A DNA stretch of 64,000 nt, taken from the NCBI RefSeq assembly GCF_002775205.1, contig NC_036446.1, forward strand, positions 12,140,272 through 12,204,271. The letters are read 5' to 3'. A program made the position numbers and the translations under genes. Under the pieces are notes generated by a model that had not been told where the DNA came from, made no database searches, and saw only the letters and a list, made by a program, of their open reading frames with translations. Below are positions 1-12,535 of the stretch, one piece after another (the stretch's first letter is position 1; each line of letters begins with the position of its first letter). Source of the DNA: Xiphophorus maculatus (taxonomy: Eukaryota > Chordata > Actinopteri > Cyprinodontiformes > Poeciliidae).

Positions 1-262
1 AGTAAAGCTGCTTTATGTTTATGGTTGTACTCTATAAACAAATAAGATAAAAGAAAAAAGTACATCTTATAAAAAAAAAAAAAGAAAAAAACTTTATGTT
101 TACCCAAACTTTTTTATTTACAGAAGATTTATTTATTTATGTGAATCATAAAAAAAATCAATCTGTATCAACTGCTTTTGCTGGCAGGCCAAATTTCTTG
201 CACTTTGGAGAGCCTGACTCAACATTTCATGTAATGCATCCATTAAAAACACGCAGGCTTAC

Positions 263-3200
263 CTGGAGTGTGTCTGGCAGATGTGTTTCAGAGAGTCCAG
301 GTGTGTGGCTGCCAGCTCAGGGGACGCTCCTCCACAGTGACTCACTGCGATGGAAAGAGTTCAAATGAAAGTGTGACACTCTAGATTTAACATTTGAGCA
401 CATGGTAAGTGATTTGTGGTAAATCAACACTGAACATGTTAATAATGTACTTTGAAAATGATGCTCATATATATATATACAGTATATATACTGTATATAT
501 ATATATATCGAGAGAAGTGTGCTGTGTGTTACCCCACTGCTGTTGAAGTGCATTCAGGTTTTCCAACACTCTCTGGTGGTAAAGCTGCTCTAGCTGGATA
601 AACAACAACGCTCGCTGGTCTGAGAAGCTAAAGTCAAGAATTAAACACACATGAACCAAAAACAGAATGACCTGCTACATCCTTCCATGATAAAAACCTG
701 ACATAGATCTTGAATTAACATTAATTTTTTGGATTTTGGTTGTAATAATCCAGACTTCATTGTGCTTTTTTTAAAATTATTGTTTAATTTTTCCATGTAG
801 CTGGTACCCTGCTGCCTGTAGAGGAATACCAACAACACGAACAAGATAACCTAAAGAAAATTCAGGAGAAACTAGAGCTGCACGATGTTAAAAATCACAC
901 AACAGTGGTGTGATTATGGAAGATTGACCTTTAGCAAGTGACGTCACGCTCTCCAGAACTCCGCCCGCTCCGCCATGACAGACATCAAAACAACCTATGC
1001 ACTCCTGTAAAGCCTGTCAAAAAACGGACATGTGGTGGCATAATATCGCTTTGATTTAGTTGATTTCACTTTAAAAATGGTCACAGGGATGCTGCGAGGT
1101 CGGCTACACAAACAGACAAGGATAGAAATCAAACTTGTCATCTTATTGCAATGAGGAAATATGGCGGCGACGGATAGCAGCTGCCAATCATAATGACTGT
1201 CAGCCCTCGGTTTAACAATCGCGGATTTGCAGTGAACACTTTTTACAAGGTAAGAAGATTAACGTTCATAAACCTTATAAGTAAGTATGATTAGAAAGAT
1301 ATGAAATATCGCATTATGGAAAAGGTACGTGTCTAACCATTGGTAACTATGGAAACAACGCCCCACCGTCATGTAGCCTAGCATGTGTGGAGAAAACTGG
1401 TTAGCATCTTGTTTTTTGTACGTTTTTAAGGGTTCTTCTGTGTAAAGGGAAACACCGTTCATGACTTAATGATATAACTCATGTGTGTGAAATCGGGTAA
1501 AGTCGGTAATTTGATCAACACATCAGCAGGGAGGAGGTAAGGGTCGGTTTCTAAGCTAGCTGTTTCCAACTTTTGTAAATACTGTCGTCAACGTATAACG
1601 AAATGAGAGGCTGCAGAGTAGTTTTAAGTCGTACAGCGGGGTGACCGGGTGAGAGGAAGAAGAAACACACAGGCAGGAGAACAGATGACGGGGGCCTGAA
1701 GTCTCATGTTTATGGATATGAGCAGCCAAAACACAAGCCTTCTTTGACACAGCTCAATGCTTTCTCTCACTAACTTACGCTCTATAGATTCATTGCAGCT
1801 AAGCTTGGATAAGCTTTTCTCTCATGCATTCATGTGTTCACACCCACTGGCTTTCCCTCTGATGACGGTAAACGCTGTGAATACACTTCTCCTTTCATCA
1901 TTCTTTCCTGTCATTAAATGTTATTCTTTGTTAGCCTTCCAGCATCATGCATATTGTAGAATTAGACTTTATAAAGCCGAAAGACAAAATTGTCCCAGAA
2001 ATTATTGAGATACGCGATAGTATTGTCATTTTGAGACCATTTTCAACTAATATAATAATAATAACAGCTTATTAATGCAAATATGGCCAGTCAAAGATAA
2101 ATATATATATATATTTTAAAGAATATTTAACACTAGAACTGGAAAACGTTTCCATTTCCAAAATAAACAAAGAAACCAAATCAAAAATCATTAAAACTGA
2201 TCATGAAGTTACAGTAACCAAAATTGTGCCTTAAAAACAATAGTCATTGAGCTTAGACAAGGAAAACAAGTAAAAGTGGCAGATAGTGGAAACTAGCTGG
2301 ATACAGGGTGTTAAATGTGTGCAGTATTTCTCAAAAATGGCAGCTATTCAACAGTATTAAAATGAAGCATCTCTTTAAAGATTGTTGTCCAATTTATTAT
2401 GCGTTTAATTGATTTATTGCTTATCGTGACAGGTTTACCCATAACTTCAAATAAATAGCAACAAAATTATTATTCTGCTCATTTCCTATCTACTATAGTA
2501 ATACTACAATACTTCAATGAATACAGTAAAACAAAAGCATGTACACATAACAAGGATACAGTCTTTCTGAAGGACGAAGGCCTCGGCGATCTGAAGGGAA
2601 AGAGAGGACCGAGTTTAAAAATGTTTTCATCTGATCAGCCGTCACAGAGACCAGAACACGTTTTCACAAAAGATCATTGACGTGGAACAACGTCAAGAAG
2701 TAAAGACGGAGAGAAAGAAAGGCAGTGATATACAAGATAAGAGCACTACAGGAAACTGAGCTAACTTCTATCTAAGAAATAAAAATCATGATGTAGCAGG
2801 AACAGCGTTATTTTGTTTTCCAGAGAATGAATTGTAAATAAGACAGACGAATAATTACAGAGAAAAACGGGAGACCGTGTAATACCCTGTACCTCTTTTC
2901 AGCGAGCGTGGCGTTCATGTCGCCCAGCTGATCTCAGAACAAGAGCAGCGTGTGTGAGAGCGAAGAGCGAGGAAGAGGAGGAGGAGGAAGCATAAGGCCA
3001 TCGCATGTCAAATGAAGTCAGGGCGGTGACGACTGCTTGGCTTTTTAGGTAGCCTACTGGGATCAGAAACTGCTTCAGGCTGCTTTCTGTTCTGCCTGGT
3101 AAGTTTTTTAAAGCATTTAAATTTAGTTCATACCACATTAATAAACTGCTGCATCTAAATCCCACAGTTTGAGGTTTTTGACAGCAGTAAAATCAGAACT

Positions 3201-6200
3201 TTTTGTAGTTCATGGGATGATGCATACATGCAATTCCAGTTAAGAGGGAGAATGTTTACAGCCAGCTTGTTTTAAAGTTTCACTTATTGTGTGTTTGTAG
3301 TTCTATCATGATGCAGATCTAAAACCTGACTGAATGATAACTGTTTAAGTTGGTTAAGAATAATCCAAAAATGTGTGTCAACTGATTAGTTGCAGAACTA
3401 AAATAAAATAACAGCATGCACAAATAATAAGAATATCAATTAGAGTAGAATTTTACATTTTTCAGAAACAAAAAACATTAATTAAACCTTTTTTTGAATT
3501 CTCAGTGACCCAATTAACGTCGCAGCCAGGATGTGACAACAAGCTCAATTCAAACGTTGTGCTGCCTTCTTGTCAGGCGTCTTCCTCCATTGCGTTGACG
3601 CTCTTATTTAATCTGGAAGCCAGCATAGGTCAGGTGTTCGCTGACTGACAAACATTAACCTGCCTCAGAACGTACGAGTTCAGTCACGCAGCTCCGTGAG
3701 CGAGACAGAAACTAACAGAGGACCTGAGGGTGAGCACCAAGTGTGAGTTTTAATGAAGTGTGCATCTGGCTCCTGAACATGCCAGCAGAAACACCCCGGC
3801 CCCAGGGTGCAAAGTGCCATCCTGAGGTCGTCTGGATGAGTAGCAGCCCTTTAAATGCTCGTGTGAAAGCATCGGTTTAATAGACGAGGCTGGCAGAAAG
3901 CCAGCATAACACGCTGGAAAGACGCCTTCATATGGGAAATGCCCAGTTCAAAGTGTCTAAAGGCCACCTAATATGATTCATTCAACAAGTTACTAGAGAT
4001 TCATGGGCTTTGCAAAACATGTTCATTACCTTTTTCGCACAAAATAATTCTTGGATAATGAGATTTCGGTCTGCTCAGTTCTGCCTATTTTGAGATCTTT
4101 TCAGAAGGAGCTCATTTTAGGGCCTCTGTCACTTTAAATCCAAAGAAGCAGCTGCTGGCCACGCCCCAAATTCAACGTTTACACTCACACAAGAAATAGC
4201 TGCAAAATGATGCGTATTTATACAACCGTACATCTTTGAAAAGCAGAAGTGAAGCCTCCTGCTCAACCAAAAATAATGCAGCAAGTGGATTCTTGGGAAG
4301 TTCACAACAAAACATTTGTCTTTCCCAGGAGTCATTGTACAGGGCATGCAGCAGTAAAACCAGCTGACCAAACATGCTGGTGCTCAGCTTGTGTTGCTAG
4401 GCAATGGGGCTGGGCAAGGTAATGGCCCAGTACCCAATGAATGTGACTTACCAATCTGGAGGTTTTTAAAACGTCTCATTTTCCAGAAACCAAAAAACAT
4501 CAACATATTCCCATAAAACAGTCTGGGTGTTTTTTAAACTTTTTTTCCAGACACCAAAAAACATCAACATATTCCCATAAAACTGTCTGGGTGTTTTTTA
4601 AACTGTTGGGCTGTTTCTCACAAGCAGCTCAGGCGCCAGTGTGGAGGCACTAAAAAACGTGCTACATATGAATTTTGCAAAATAGGTCCCATTTAACATA
4701 GAGCAGACGAAACACAAAAGATTACCTGGTGAAGGTACTGAGGAAGGTGGGCATCATCATCTCTTTCTGCCATCTGTTCCAGAGACGCTAGGAGAGTTGG
4801 GCTTAAAGCAGACCCTGTTGACGAGGTCGAGACTGAAGAATAATCAGCAACTGGACTGGAGGTAAACTGTTCCTGATTTGAGGACATGGCTGTGGTATGA
4901 CTCCCTGTAGTGCAGACATAGGGCTCTCTGTTGGTGACCGGTCCAGTACTTGAGCTGCTGGTCACTCCAGTCAAAGCAGGCCCACAGTTGGAGACGGGAT
5001 CCTTGGAAGAGGTAAGCTGTTCTGGACAGGAGTCTTTTAATGTTGCATCAGAGGCGACTGTGTTACATCTGGTCCCAGAAGAGCCGTCAAGCTGAGTGTC
5101 TGAGGTTACACCCACCGACTCTGTGGAAAATGTAGCCGTTTGACTGCAGATGGCCGACTCTACTGCGGCTGAGTCCAACCCAGAGCTGGCGGAATAGGAA
5201 ATGACTTCCTCTCCGCTTTGACTCAGTTCCAATGAATTAATGGGATGTAGAGTTTCTGGACTGATGATTGGGATAACGGGGGATGCAGGCTCTGGACTGG
5301 TCCCGGGGCTGAAGGGAAATGGAGTTTCCAACAGACTGCCTGCAGAGGAAAACACAGGTAGACGTCACCACAGAAGACACACAGACACAAGAAACTAGAG
5401 CGTAACATGGTTAAAGCAGGAAGTAGAGAGAATACAACAACTAAATGCAACAAAAACATTACAAAGGCAACAAATATTGAATCTTTAAAGCGGAATGGTT
5501 AACAAAAATGTTGTTAGTTCTTGTACTTTAGCCAGAAGGAATAAAAAAATTAACATTTTGATAGTGGCTCTCACTTGGTGTGTAGAGCCCAGCACCACAG
5601 TAAAGGTCTTGTCAAGGTTCAATGTTATGATTATAATGAGATCAGTGCTGATTTACCTACATATGTGCTAAAGAGTGTTGGTAAAGAAAGCTTAATTTTA
5701 AGAGACAGGGACTTTTGTTTTAATTAATTGCATAAATCAACATAAGCTTGATAAATTAAATTTTCTCGTCTCTCTCTTGCTTTCTACAAAGACTGGATGA
5801 CAAAAGTCTTCAATGTGGTGCTTTGTCTCAATGGAAACTTCAGAATCCATTTTATTGTTTCAGGTGTTTTGTTTATTTATTTTCCAGAATTAAACGTTGA
5901 TTAGAAATTAAAGTTTATTGATCTTTGACAGGGTGTACTTGCATTATTAAACTGATGCATTTCATTATGTCACTTGAGAACGTTCTCAAAACAACAATAT
6001 TTTCATTGATCAAAATAACTTCTGGGTCAACTTATCATCCAGCAAAACGTGTTACAGGCCTTGTTGTGTTTCCGTTACAGTCAAAAGATGTACATTTCCT
6101 CTAACTTCACATACCCAATGCTAAAATTAACCCCTAAAAAGCCAAAGTTTCCTTATTGACTTCAGTAAATAGGTACTATCTTCAAAAACCTGCTGTGTTG

Positions 6201-8681
6201 ATTCCTATTCTTGTTTTCTGCCCTCTGCTGGAAGATGTCAGTACTACAGGTTTCATACATTTTTGTACTATTTTTGGAGTTTAAACCCAACTAATTAACT
6301 TTAATTATAGCCCTGAGCCAGAAGAAAACCTGACATATTATTTAAAACAAGATTTTACTGCTTTTGTTTTTAGACCATACTCTGAGTAAACGATGCAACG
6401 TCTCCTGCTTTTAGTTCTTGTTTAACGTATTCCGCCTCTAATTTACCGCTTGTTGACAGAGTCAAGCGCAGATCATCTGGGATGTGTGATTGATGAGAGC
6501 TGAGCGAAGTGGGGCTGCATATTGTGCACTGCGCCACATGTAATAGAGTCCAATGAACTTCTGCACCTTGCTTTCTTTCTTTCCTCAACAGAATAAGCTG
6601 CCAAATCCTCTATTTAGACAATAATAAGTAGATTAACACAACTTTATATCGTGCATTCTCGTTTGGTTTCTCTGTGTTGTATGTATTGTAGATTATTAAA
6701 CGCGCCACATAACATGCAGAAAGAACATAGGCTGAGATTTGAACCCTGAACCTGCTTGCTGCAAGAAAACAGTCCAAGTTGCACCTTCAAAAAAGCACAT
6801 TTTATAAAGTACTTAATGGTGACAGATATTTTAAAATGGTATTATAGAAAAACTGCTCAGTTTTTGTTAATAAATGTTGATGTTTTAGGTGTACAAGTAC
6901 ATTTTATCAGTTGATTTTTCTATAGATTTCTTGATTTAATGTACTTTAAATACCAAAATAAAATCTGCAATGCATCTAGCATAATTTAGATGTGAATTAT
7001 TATTTCAGTAGCTGAATATATTTAATTATATTAAATATATTAATATTATTAAATATATTAAATTATATTAAATATATATATTAAATAAATTAAATATATT
7101 ATTAAATTATTCAATTTAATAATGAAAAATATTAATATTAAGATATTTTGTCAAAAGTTAATGAAGCTCACCCAAATTTACACATCTGGATAAACCAGTT
7201 TTATCCTGATGTGACTGACACCCTGGTGAAGCTAATACTGGTGAGCCATTTAGTGTCAGATTTTAAGGTCAAACATAACTCCTCCTGCAGTTCTTTATTG
7301 TAAAAACACAAAAACTCACTCGGTTATGACAGCTTTGCTCTGGTGAGTGATTGCCACTGCGTCCCAGAATGTGTAAATGTGCAGAGCTCACCACAGCAGC
7401 AGATATGTGGGAGTGTCAGATAGCATGAGGGAATGCAGAAGGAATCCTGCATGCTCAAAGCTGAAGTAATGTTTCAGGTTTTATTTTTCTTTACATGATT
7501 TCAAAAGTTATTTCAGCAAAACCTTTTTCTTACACTTTCAACCTGCTGCTTCCCATTTTACGATTTATTAACCATATGCTGGTTTGTGTTTTCTACTTGT
7601 ATGAGTAATTGCTTGTTTGTAAAGATTACACTGGGTTACAAAACAATTTTTTTTTGGAAGTTGTCTGTGTTGTTTTCAACTGAATTAGGACTATTTTTGC
7701 ACTGCTGAATCCAAAAATAAAAAATGTTCTCATTCTGACCAGGTTTTATTCTAATTTGATTTAGAGAAATCAGATCTTTTGACTAAATTGATTAAATTTC
7801 TGTGACATTATCAGTTCATTTCCGTTAATGTTTATCATCCAAAAAAAGTTTTAGAAGAAAAAAATTTGTTTTCTAACAGAGTGCAGGGTTTCCCCCAGAA
7901 AACCTTCTACGGCCGATGCTCGGGGCGTTACGGCAGTCATCCAGCCGGCCGCCATGTTTTTGAGTTTAAAAGTGCTTAAAATTAACAGAAACTTTGATAT
8001 TATGACTTGATAGTTGTCGCTATTGGTAGATTAATACCTAAACACCAACTATAAAAAAGGTAATACTTCAAAAATAAAATAAAATAAACAATGCTAAACC
8101 TGGTGGGGACACAAATAAAGTCTGGTGACCCGCCAGGCTTATAATACACTGTGGGAAACCCTGGAGTGTATTAATTAAATGTTACAAACTTGGATTTATG
8201 TCAATTGAAAAACCCCAGACAATTTTTTGGCTGTTGACCATTGTTATTTAGGAAACTAAAAAGATGCGGATAGATTCAAAACGACGATCAGCATGAACGT
8301 TTGAGCAGTACCTGTCTCCGAATAAGAGGAATCAGTCATCAGATTGTCTGGAGATTGGCAGCATATCAAAGAACTTGACGCCTCAGATTCGTCCTCCTCT
8401 TCTTCCTTCATCACTTCATCCACATCTTCCTCCTGATCCACGTCTCTGCTTCCTAGTGAGTATCCCCCTATCCCCGTTTCCTCCTCCTTTTCATTGTTGT
8501 CCGGAGAGGGTTTCTGGACGAGGCTGCATGTTCCTCCCTCATCGTTTTGGGGAAGAGGGAGCGTTTGTGCCAGCGTCTCATTGAGGTTTTGCGTTTGGGC
8601 GGTGAGGGCCTCCGAGTTTGACAAGTTGTCACAGAGATCAAAGACGTCAACGTGAACTTGTGATATCGCGTTGCCCTCCAT
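263..8681 (-). CDS. cnst: Consortin (partial; C-terminal exons lie beyond the left edge)
   Basis: Consortin is a trans-Golgi protein that binds connexins and helps deliver them to the plasma membrane. Coding exons on the minus strand are 8681-8312 (exon begins 8692), 5339-4726, 2590-2560, 619-533 and 344-263. Phases close throughout (1, 0, 1, 1, 2), giving about 394 codons in the window. The first two exons encode a low-complexity, Ser/Thr- and acid-rich region with a Glu/Asp run. The diagnostic part is the helical core: LPQYLHQ, then IAEAFVLQKDY, then FIQLEQLYHQR and LNALQQQW, then LKHICQTHS. From memory of the family, this follows the human order LHQIAESYFQEEDY, FIQLERLYHEQ, IQEQW and LTKICATHQ. 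The ATG at 8681 lies 11 bases inside an exon with a clean CTCAG acceptor. The C-terminal half, including the membrane anchor, is outside the window. Identity is firm from the core and from the neighbours; the N-terminal exons are supported mainly by phase and splice sites. Confidence 0.88.
470..510. repeat. AT dinucleotide microsatellite with palindromic core
   Basis: An imperfect (TA)n with two ACAGTATATATACTGT-like palindromic parts lies just past the donor of cnst exon 619-533. Frames with repeated Ile-Tyr are artefacts. Confidence 0.8.
924..1600 (-). mobile_element. Partial copy of the TA-flanked element seen at 17515-18376
   Basis: The left end TTGACCTTTAGCAAGTGACG and the segments around 1140-1480 are the reverse complement of 18376-17700. 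Examples are GTTCATAAACCTTATAAGTA, AGTATGATTAGAAAGATATG and CCCCACCGTCATGTAGCCTA. The minus strand holds a decayed coding stretch (NGVSLYTEEPLKTYK) that continues the ORF fragment of the other copy. Homology fades after about 1590, so the far end is lost or truncated. It sits in a cnst intron. Confidence 0.75.
2010..2460. mobile_element. Old hAT-like element remnant
   Basis: This shares a body with the complete element at 49157-50423 and the remnant at 16480-16890 (AACACTAGAACTGGAAAACG, CCAAAATAAACAAAG, and TTGCTTATCGTGACAGG at the far end). The ends are eroded and no target duplication is visible. It lies in a cnst intron close to the microexon. Confidence 0.6.
2560..2590 (-). CDS. cnst: 31-nt microexon of cnst
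   Basis: On the minus strand a TTTCCCTTCAG acceptor precedes 31 bases reading ATC GCC GAG GCC TTC GTC..., followed by a GTATCC donor. It encodes IAEAFVLQKD plus the first base of a Tyr codon that is completed by AC at the next exon (619). It enters in phase 0 from exon 5339-4726 and leaves in phase 1, which exon 619-533 requires. It is the only way found to join the two larger exons in frame, and it restores the conserved IAE-hydrophobic-DY stretch of consortin. No existing feature other than this explains the sequence. Confidence 0.85.
3958..4696 (+). mobile_element. Dispersed non-autonomous element, copy A (cnst intron)
   Basis: Three copies of one family lie in this window: here, 30120-30808 (reverse) and 41860-42515. 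Shared words include CATCTTTGAAAAGCAGAAGT, AGCCTCCTGCTCAACCA, CAGCTGACCAAACATGCTGG and GGGCCTCTGTCACTTTAAAT. The ends read TAAAGGCCACC and GGTCCCATTTAA, close to TTAA-flanked ends. There is no transposase. Open frames over the central part are shared by chance among copies and have stops at different places, so it is not a gene. Confidence 0.7.
4481..4607. repeat. 64-bp tandem duplication inside repeat copy A
   Basis: TTCCAGAAACCAAAAAACAT to the T-run repeats at 4545 as TTCCAGACACCAAAAAACAT, with CATATTCCCATAAAAC and GTCTGGGTGTTTTTTAAACT in both units. Only two copies are present. The other two family members lack it, so it arose after insertion. Confidence 0.85.
7010..7135. repeat. AT-rich TTAAATATA low-complexity run
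   Basis: Almost pure A/T made of irregular TTAAATATATTAA words; it may form hairpins. No coding content. Confidence 0.8.
7884..8163. mobile_element. Short inverted-repeat element (CAGGGTTTCCC family)
   Basis: The ends are CAGGGTTTCCCCC and TGGGAAACCCTG, inverted, and both are flanked by GAGTG (7879-7883 and 8164-8168). The interior has TGGTGGGGACACAAATAAAG and GACCCGCCAGGCTTATAATA. A fragment of the same family in reverse lies at about 55769-55850. It has no ORF. The short flanking repeat is only 5 bp, shorter than usual for hAT. Confidence 0.65.
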
Positions 8682-9393
8682 CTCAAACAGACCTGAGGAT
8701 CAAAAAATTGAATCAGCTGGGTACAGAAAAGAATAGAAATACATTTAAAGAAGAAAGAAATCTGATTTGACAGAAAGAGAGGGACTCATTTTCCTTTGTA
8801 CATTATTTAAAGACTGCCTGTTGCAACCTGAGACAACAGCAACCACAGCATCGCTAAAATGCTGCCAAAACAACCTCCCCTGTTCTCGGCTGCTATTTCC
8901 TCTCTAAATCACATGTAATTACTACTCTACAATGGTTCTGAACTTTTATTCAACCATATATCTTGTAAGGAGACATAAAAAGTAACCACCATGATCCATT
9001 GGCTTCTGCAGTGAAGACCAGTGACCGCAGTCCGGGAAGCCTCTCTTCAGGCCTGCAGAGACGACAAAAACAAGACTAAACAACCCGACTTCAGACAAAG
9101 CTTAAACATGGCCGACAGGGTTTGAGTTGATTTAGACAGAAAAGAGGGAAAACAACATGTGAAACGAGTGTTGCATCATTCCCAAGCTGTCAAATGAACC
9201 AGAAGAACCAGAATCTCTTAGAACCAGAAGAGATTTTCAACATGAAGTTATAGTCCAACTTTTTCCTTTTGTCTTAAACCTGCATAACTGCAGCTTTCTT
9301 CCAGCTGATTATAACTTTTAACTGGTAAAGATCAGTTTTTACTGTCAAACATACACTCTGCAGCATAAGAAACCAATTACGCTCAGAGGAATC

Positions 9394-9684
9394 ACACTGC
9401 AAAAACACTAAATCTTACCAAGTATTTTTGTCTAATTTCCAGTGCAAATATCTTAGTACATTTTAAATAAGACCAAACTAACTTATAAGTAACTCTTCAC
9501 CAATTTCTAAGAGCTTATTTTAAGTAAATAATTCCCTAATATTGATGAAAAAGTGCTAGCTGAAAGTGAAATAACCTGACAGTGAAACTAGTACTTTTTC
9601 ATCAATATTAAGGAATTATTTACTTAAAACAAACTCATATTTCTTGCTGAAAACTTGTAAGTTAGTTTTGTCTTATTTCAAGTG

Positions 9685-9719
<35 letters not shown>

Positions 9720-9726
9720 GCAGTGT
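9394..9726. mobile_element. Palindromic MITE (ACACTGCAAAAA ends)
   Basis: Ends ACACTGCAAAAACACTAAAT and a T-run then TTTGCAGTGT are inverted repeats. Internal halves also pair: ACTAACTTATAAG with CTTGTAAGTTAGT, and TGATGAAAAAGT with ACTTTTTCATCA. It is flanked by AATC on both sides (9390-9393, 9727-9730). This end sequence is common in teleost genomes. Decayed relatives lie at 31095-31210 and 32478-32600. Confidence 0.8.
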
Positions 9727-11727
9727 AATCAACTTTAAAGTTCTGAGTTTCACAACTTTTGTTTTAAGACATAGAAATCTAAGTTTTATCTTTTTTGTTC
9801 TGTCAGTTTTTACATTTACTGGACATTAAATTATGAAACATTTTTCTCAAGTTCAATTCAATTCAGCAGTGTGGAAAAATTTAATTCACATTTTAGGGAA
9901 AATTATGATCAACTGTAATTAATTCAGTTTTAAAATATCTAAATTAATATAACTTAATAACCCAACATGAATTATGACTGATAAATTATGATTAAAGATT
10001 TAAAAAAACAAAGATTTGATTCGGTGAAATACCAATAAAGGACATGATTTTAAAATAATTTAATCTAAAATTACACTTTATATACATATAGATAATGGAA
10101 AAGGTAATCAGGCTCAACTATATTTCCATTAAAAATTGTCTTTATCTTCTCATTCATCCAGAAATGGAAAATTATTTATTAAATTTTCTGGACTACACCA
10201 CAATCCTGGAAACTCTATGGGAAATGTTCCTTTGTTGAAAATCTGGAATAAATAAATAAATAAACCTGGATTACACAAAATCAAGAAAATTATGAACATC
10301 TAGTTCAGGAAACCCTCTTAGAAAAACAGTGTCTTCAGCCAGAGGCTTCTTCAAATTCACTGTAACACAGACCACTACAGGAGACCTGTGCTACCAACAT
10401 CCATCATCTTCATCAAGAATAAATGAAGAATTTGACTTAATATGAATAACAACATTTAATTTCCCTCTGTGATCAATAAAAGTATTTTTAATTGAATACA
10501 GGTTAACGAACAGGTAAATCAACGTAAGGCGCAAATCAGTATTATGCAATAGCAGTTTTTTCTTCACTTTTACTGCCTTGCTTCTGTTTACAGTTGACTC
10601 AGCAACAGTCAAGACTGACACAACCAGATTAACCACTTTAAGCTTTCACCAACCCCTAGAGCTGTCCTTCAACAACTGGTCCGAACCCAGACTTCAGACT
10701 GGAACTAGTTAGGCCATTTCTTAAAAATCAACCTTTAGGTGGCAAAAGTACTGAAAATGAAAAGGAGATAAAGACATAAATTAAAATCAAGTTTAGGAGG
10801 AGGCTCAATGTTAAAAACAATCCAAAATCTCACCCAACACGCAGATCCAGGTTAATTACAGCCGATCTCAGAGGAACAGAGCTGTCCCAGTTTTCTGCAG
10901 CTTATTCCATCTACAGGGAGGTGAGCGCACATAACGCGCTGTGACCACCTATGTTTCATAAGCAGATAATATTTTAACAAGAGACAACACCCTATGAATG
11001 AAACGACTGTTCGCTTTTCCTCACCTTTTAAAAGAAACGGACAAACTGAACATGGCTCCAGTCTGTGAATGATCCAACAAACCCACCGAGACAAACAACT
11101 ATGACATTTAGGTTTTTCGCTCCAGCAACCTCAAGATCACAATCACAGACGCTATTCTGACCCGTTTTCAGAGTTTCTCTGTTCTGCAGGATCTGATCGT
11201 CAAACGATCCTCTCCCACAGAGACATCCGTCTCCAAACATCCATCGTCTCTTCTTTATAATCAGTGTCCTCGCCCCACAGGGGGCCATGAATAATGCACG
11301 ACACAAGAAGACACAAGCAGACAGTGGCTTTCAGCCAAAAGAGGATAAATATCCCAAGCTGATGCTAAAACTCACCTAATAAAAACTAAAATAACATGTA
11401 AGATTAACTTGGTGGAGTGGGTTTACCACCAAGAGAAACAGAAAAACATGAAATTAGGAGAGCAAAAAACAAAGTTTGATGAGTTATGTTTAAATATTCT
11501 TAAAATGAGGTAAGTTAGCTAAACTTTCAAAACATATTCATGTCAAAAGTTTTGTCATTTGCAAGAGCTTAACTCATTTTAAAATGATACAGTGCTCATA
11601 TGCTAAAGACTAAGAGAGGAAGAGTTTTTAAAAATTATGAATACATTAGCAGCAGCTTAAAAAAAGCATATGCCAAAATATCAATTTAGCTGATTTTTAG
11701 CAGAGATACTCTGTACCAAGGGCTGCA

Positions 11728-12535
11728 CAATATATTATCATCGCCTTGTCACTAGTTGTGTTTCCATTGACAATAATTGTGCAAATTAGGATTATGAAAA
11801 TTAATGTGCTTAACAGAAAAACAGCATTTTTTAAAAAAAGAACCTTTTTTTAATGTAAAAGGTTTTTGTGCTAGGATGAAGTGGTGAATCAAAATTAGTA
11901 TAATTTGCAAAACTGCAATGGAAAATTTTTTTTATCATAATGTTACTACTGGCAGAAATGACAAAGATGATGACACAGCATCTTTTTGATGACTTATTGC
12001 ATTAACAAACGTATTCAAATGTGATTTTAATTGTATCTCTTATTTAATGGAAATGCCACAATTGCAAAATTGTTGTTGTTTTTTTTAATTAGTGGAATAT
12101 AAACAAAGTTTTGTGCACATTCATAATGGAAACACAACCATGGGTAATATGCATATTGCAAAGAACTGCCCAGACTGTAATAAGTAATGGCTATTTTTTT
12201 TAGCTTCCATGCATTAAAGCTCTGTGTGCTATTAATACATTTGTTAACACTTGTTGTTTAATGCAGAATAAAAATGTTTTACAAGAGAAAGAGGGAGCAA
12301 ATTGATTAATTTATTTTTTTTTAAAATACAACTAAGCCCAAAACTCTTTGCTATAAAACCTTATTGAGTTGGAAATAATGGATAAAATTGTGCTCTAGTA
12401 GCTGGATAAACTACTCACAATCAACCAAAAGCAGGAATGTATAAAAAAATGTAATTATTTATTGCATGTCATATCGTCATAGTAACTTTCACCAATATTA
12501 TTGCATATTTTCCTAATACTGTACTGCCCTATTAT
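11728..12535. mobile_element. Old element with a second element nested in it
   Basis: The outer ends GGGCTGCACAATATATTATC (about 11729) and TATTTTCCTAATACTGTACTGCCC (about 12508-12531) are hAT-like and roughly inverted. Inside, 11755-12138 is bounded by perfect inverted ends GTTGTGTTTCCATT and AATGGAAACACAAC, a separate later insertion. A related fragment (CTGTGTTTCCATTACAAATG) occurs near 48530. It has no coding capacity. Confidence 0.6.

Noticed and set aside
2890..2935. Possible extra cnst exon (CTGGGCGACATGAACG... then GTACAG donor)
   Set aside because: It would leave in phase 2 and cannot join exon 619-533. The 31-nt exon at 2590-2560 solves the phase and restores the conserved sequence.
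4129..4375. Minus-strand frames similar to frames near 30.4 kb and 42.1 kb
   Set aside because: The similarity comes from three copies of one non-coding repeat; frames are interrupted differently in each.
8375..8686. Plus-strand Pro-rich and second minus-strand frames over the cnst start exon
   Set aside because: Shadow frames of a low-complexity exon; only the frame from 8681 ends at a donor whose phase fits the next exon.
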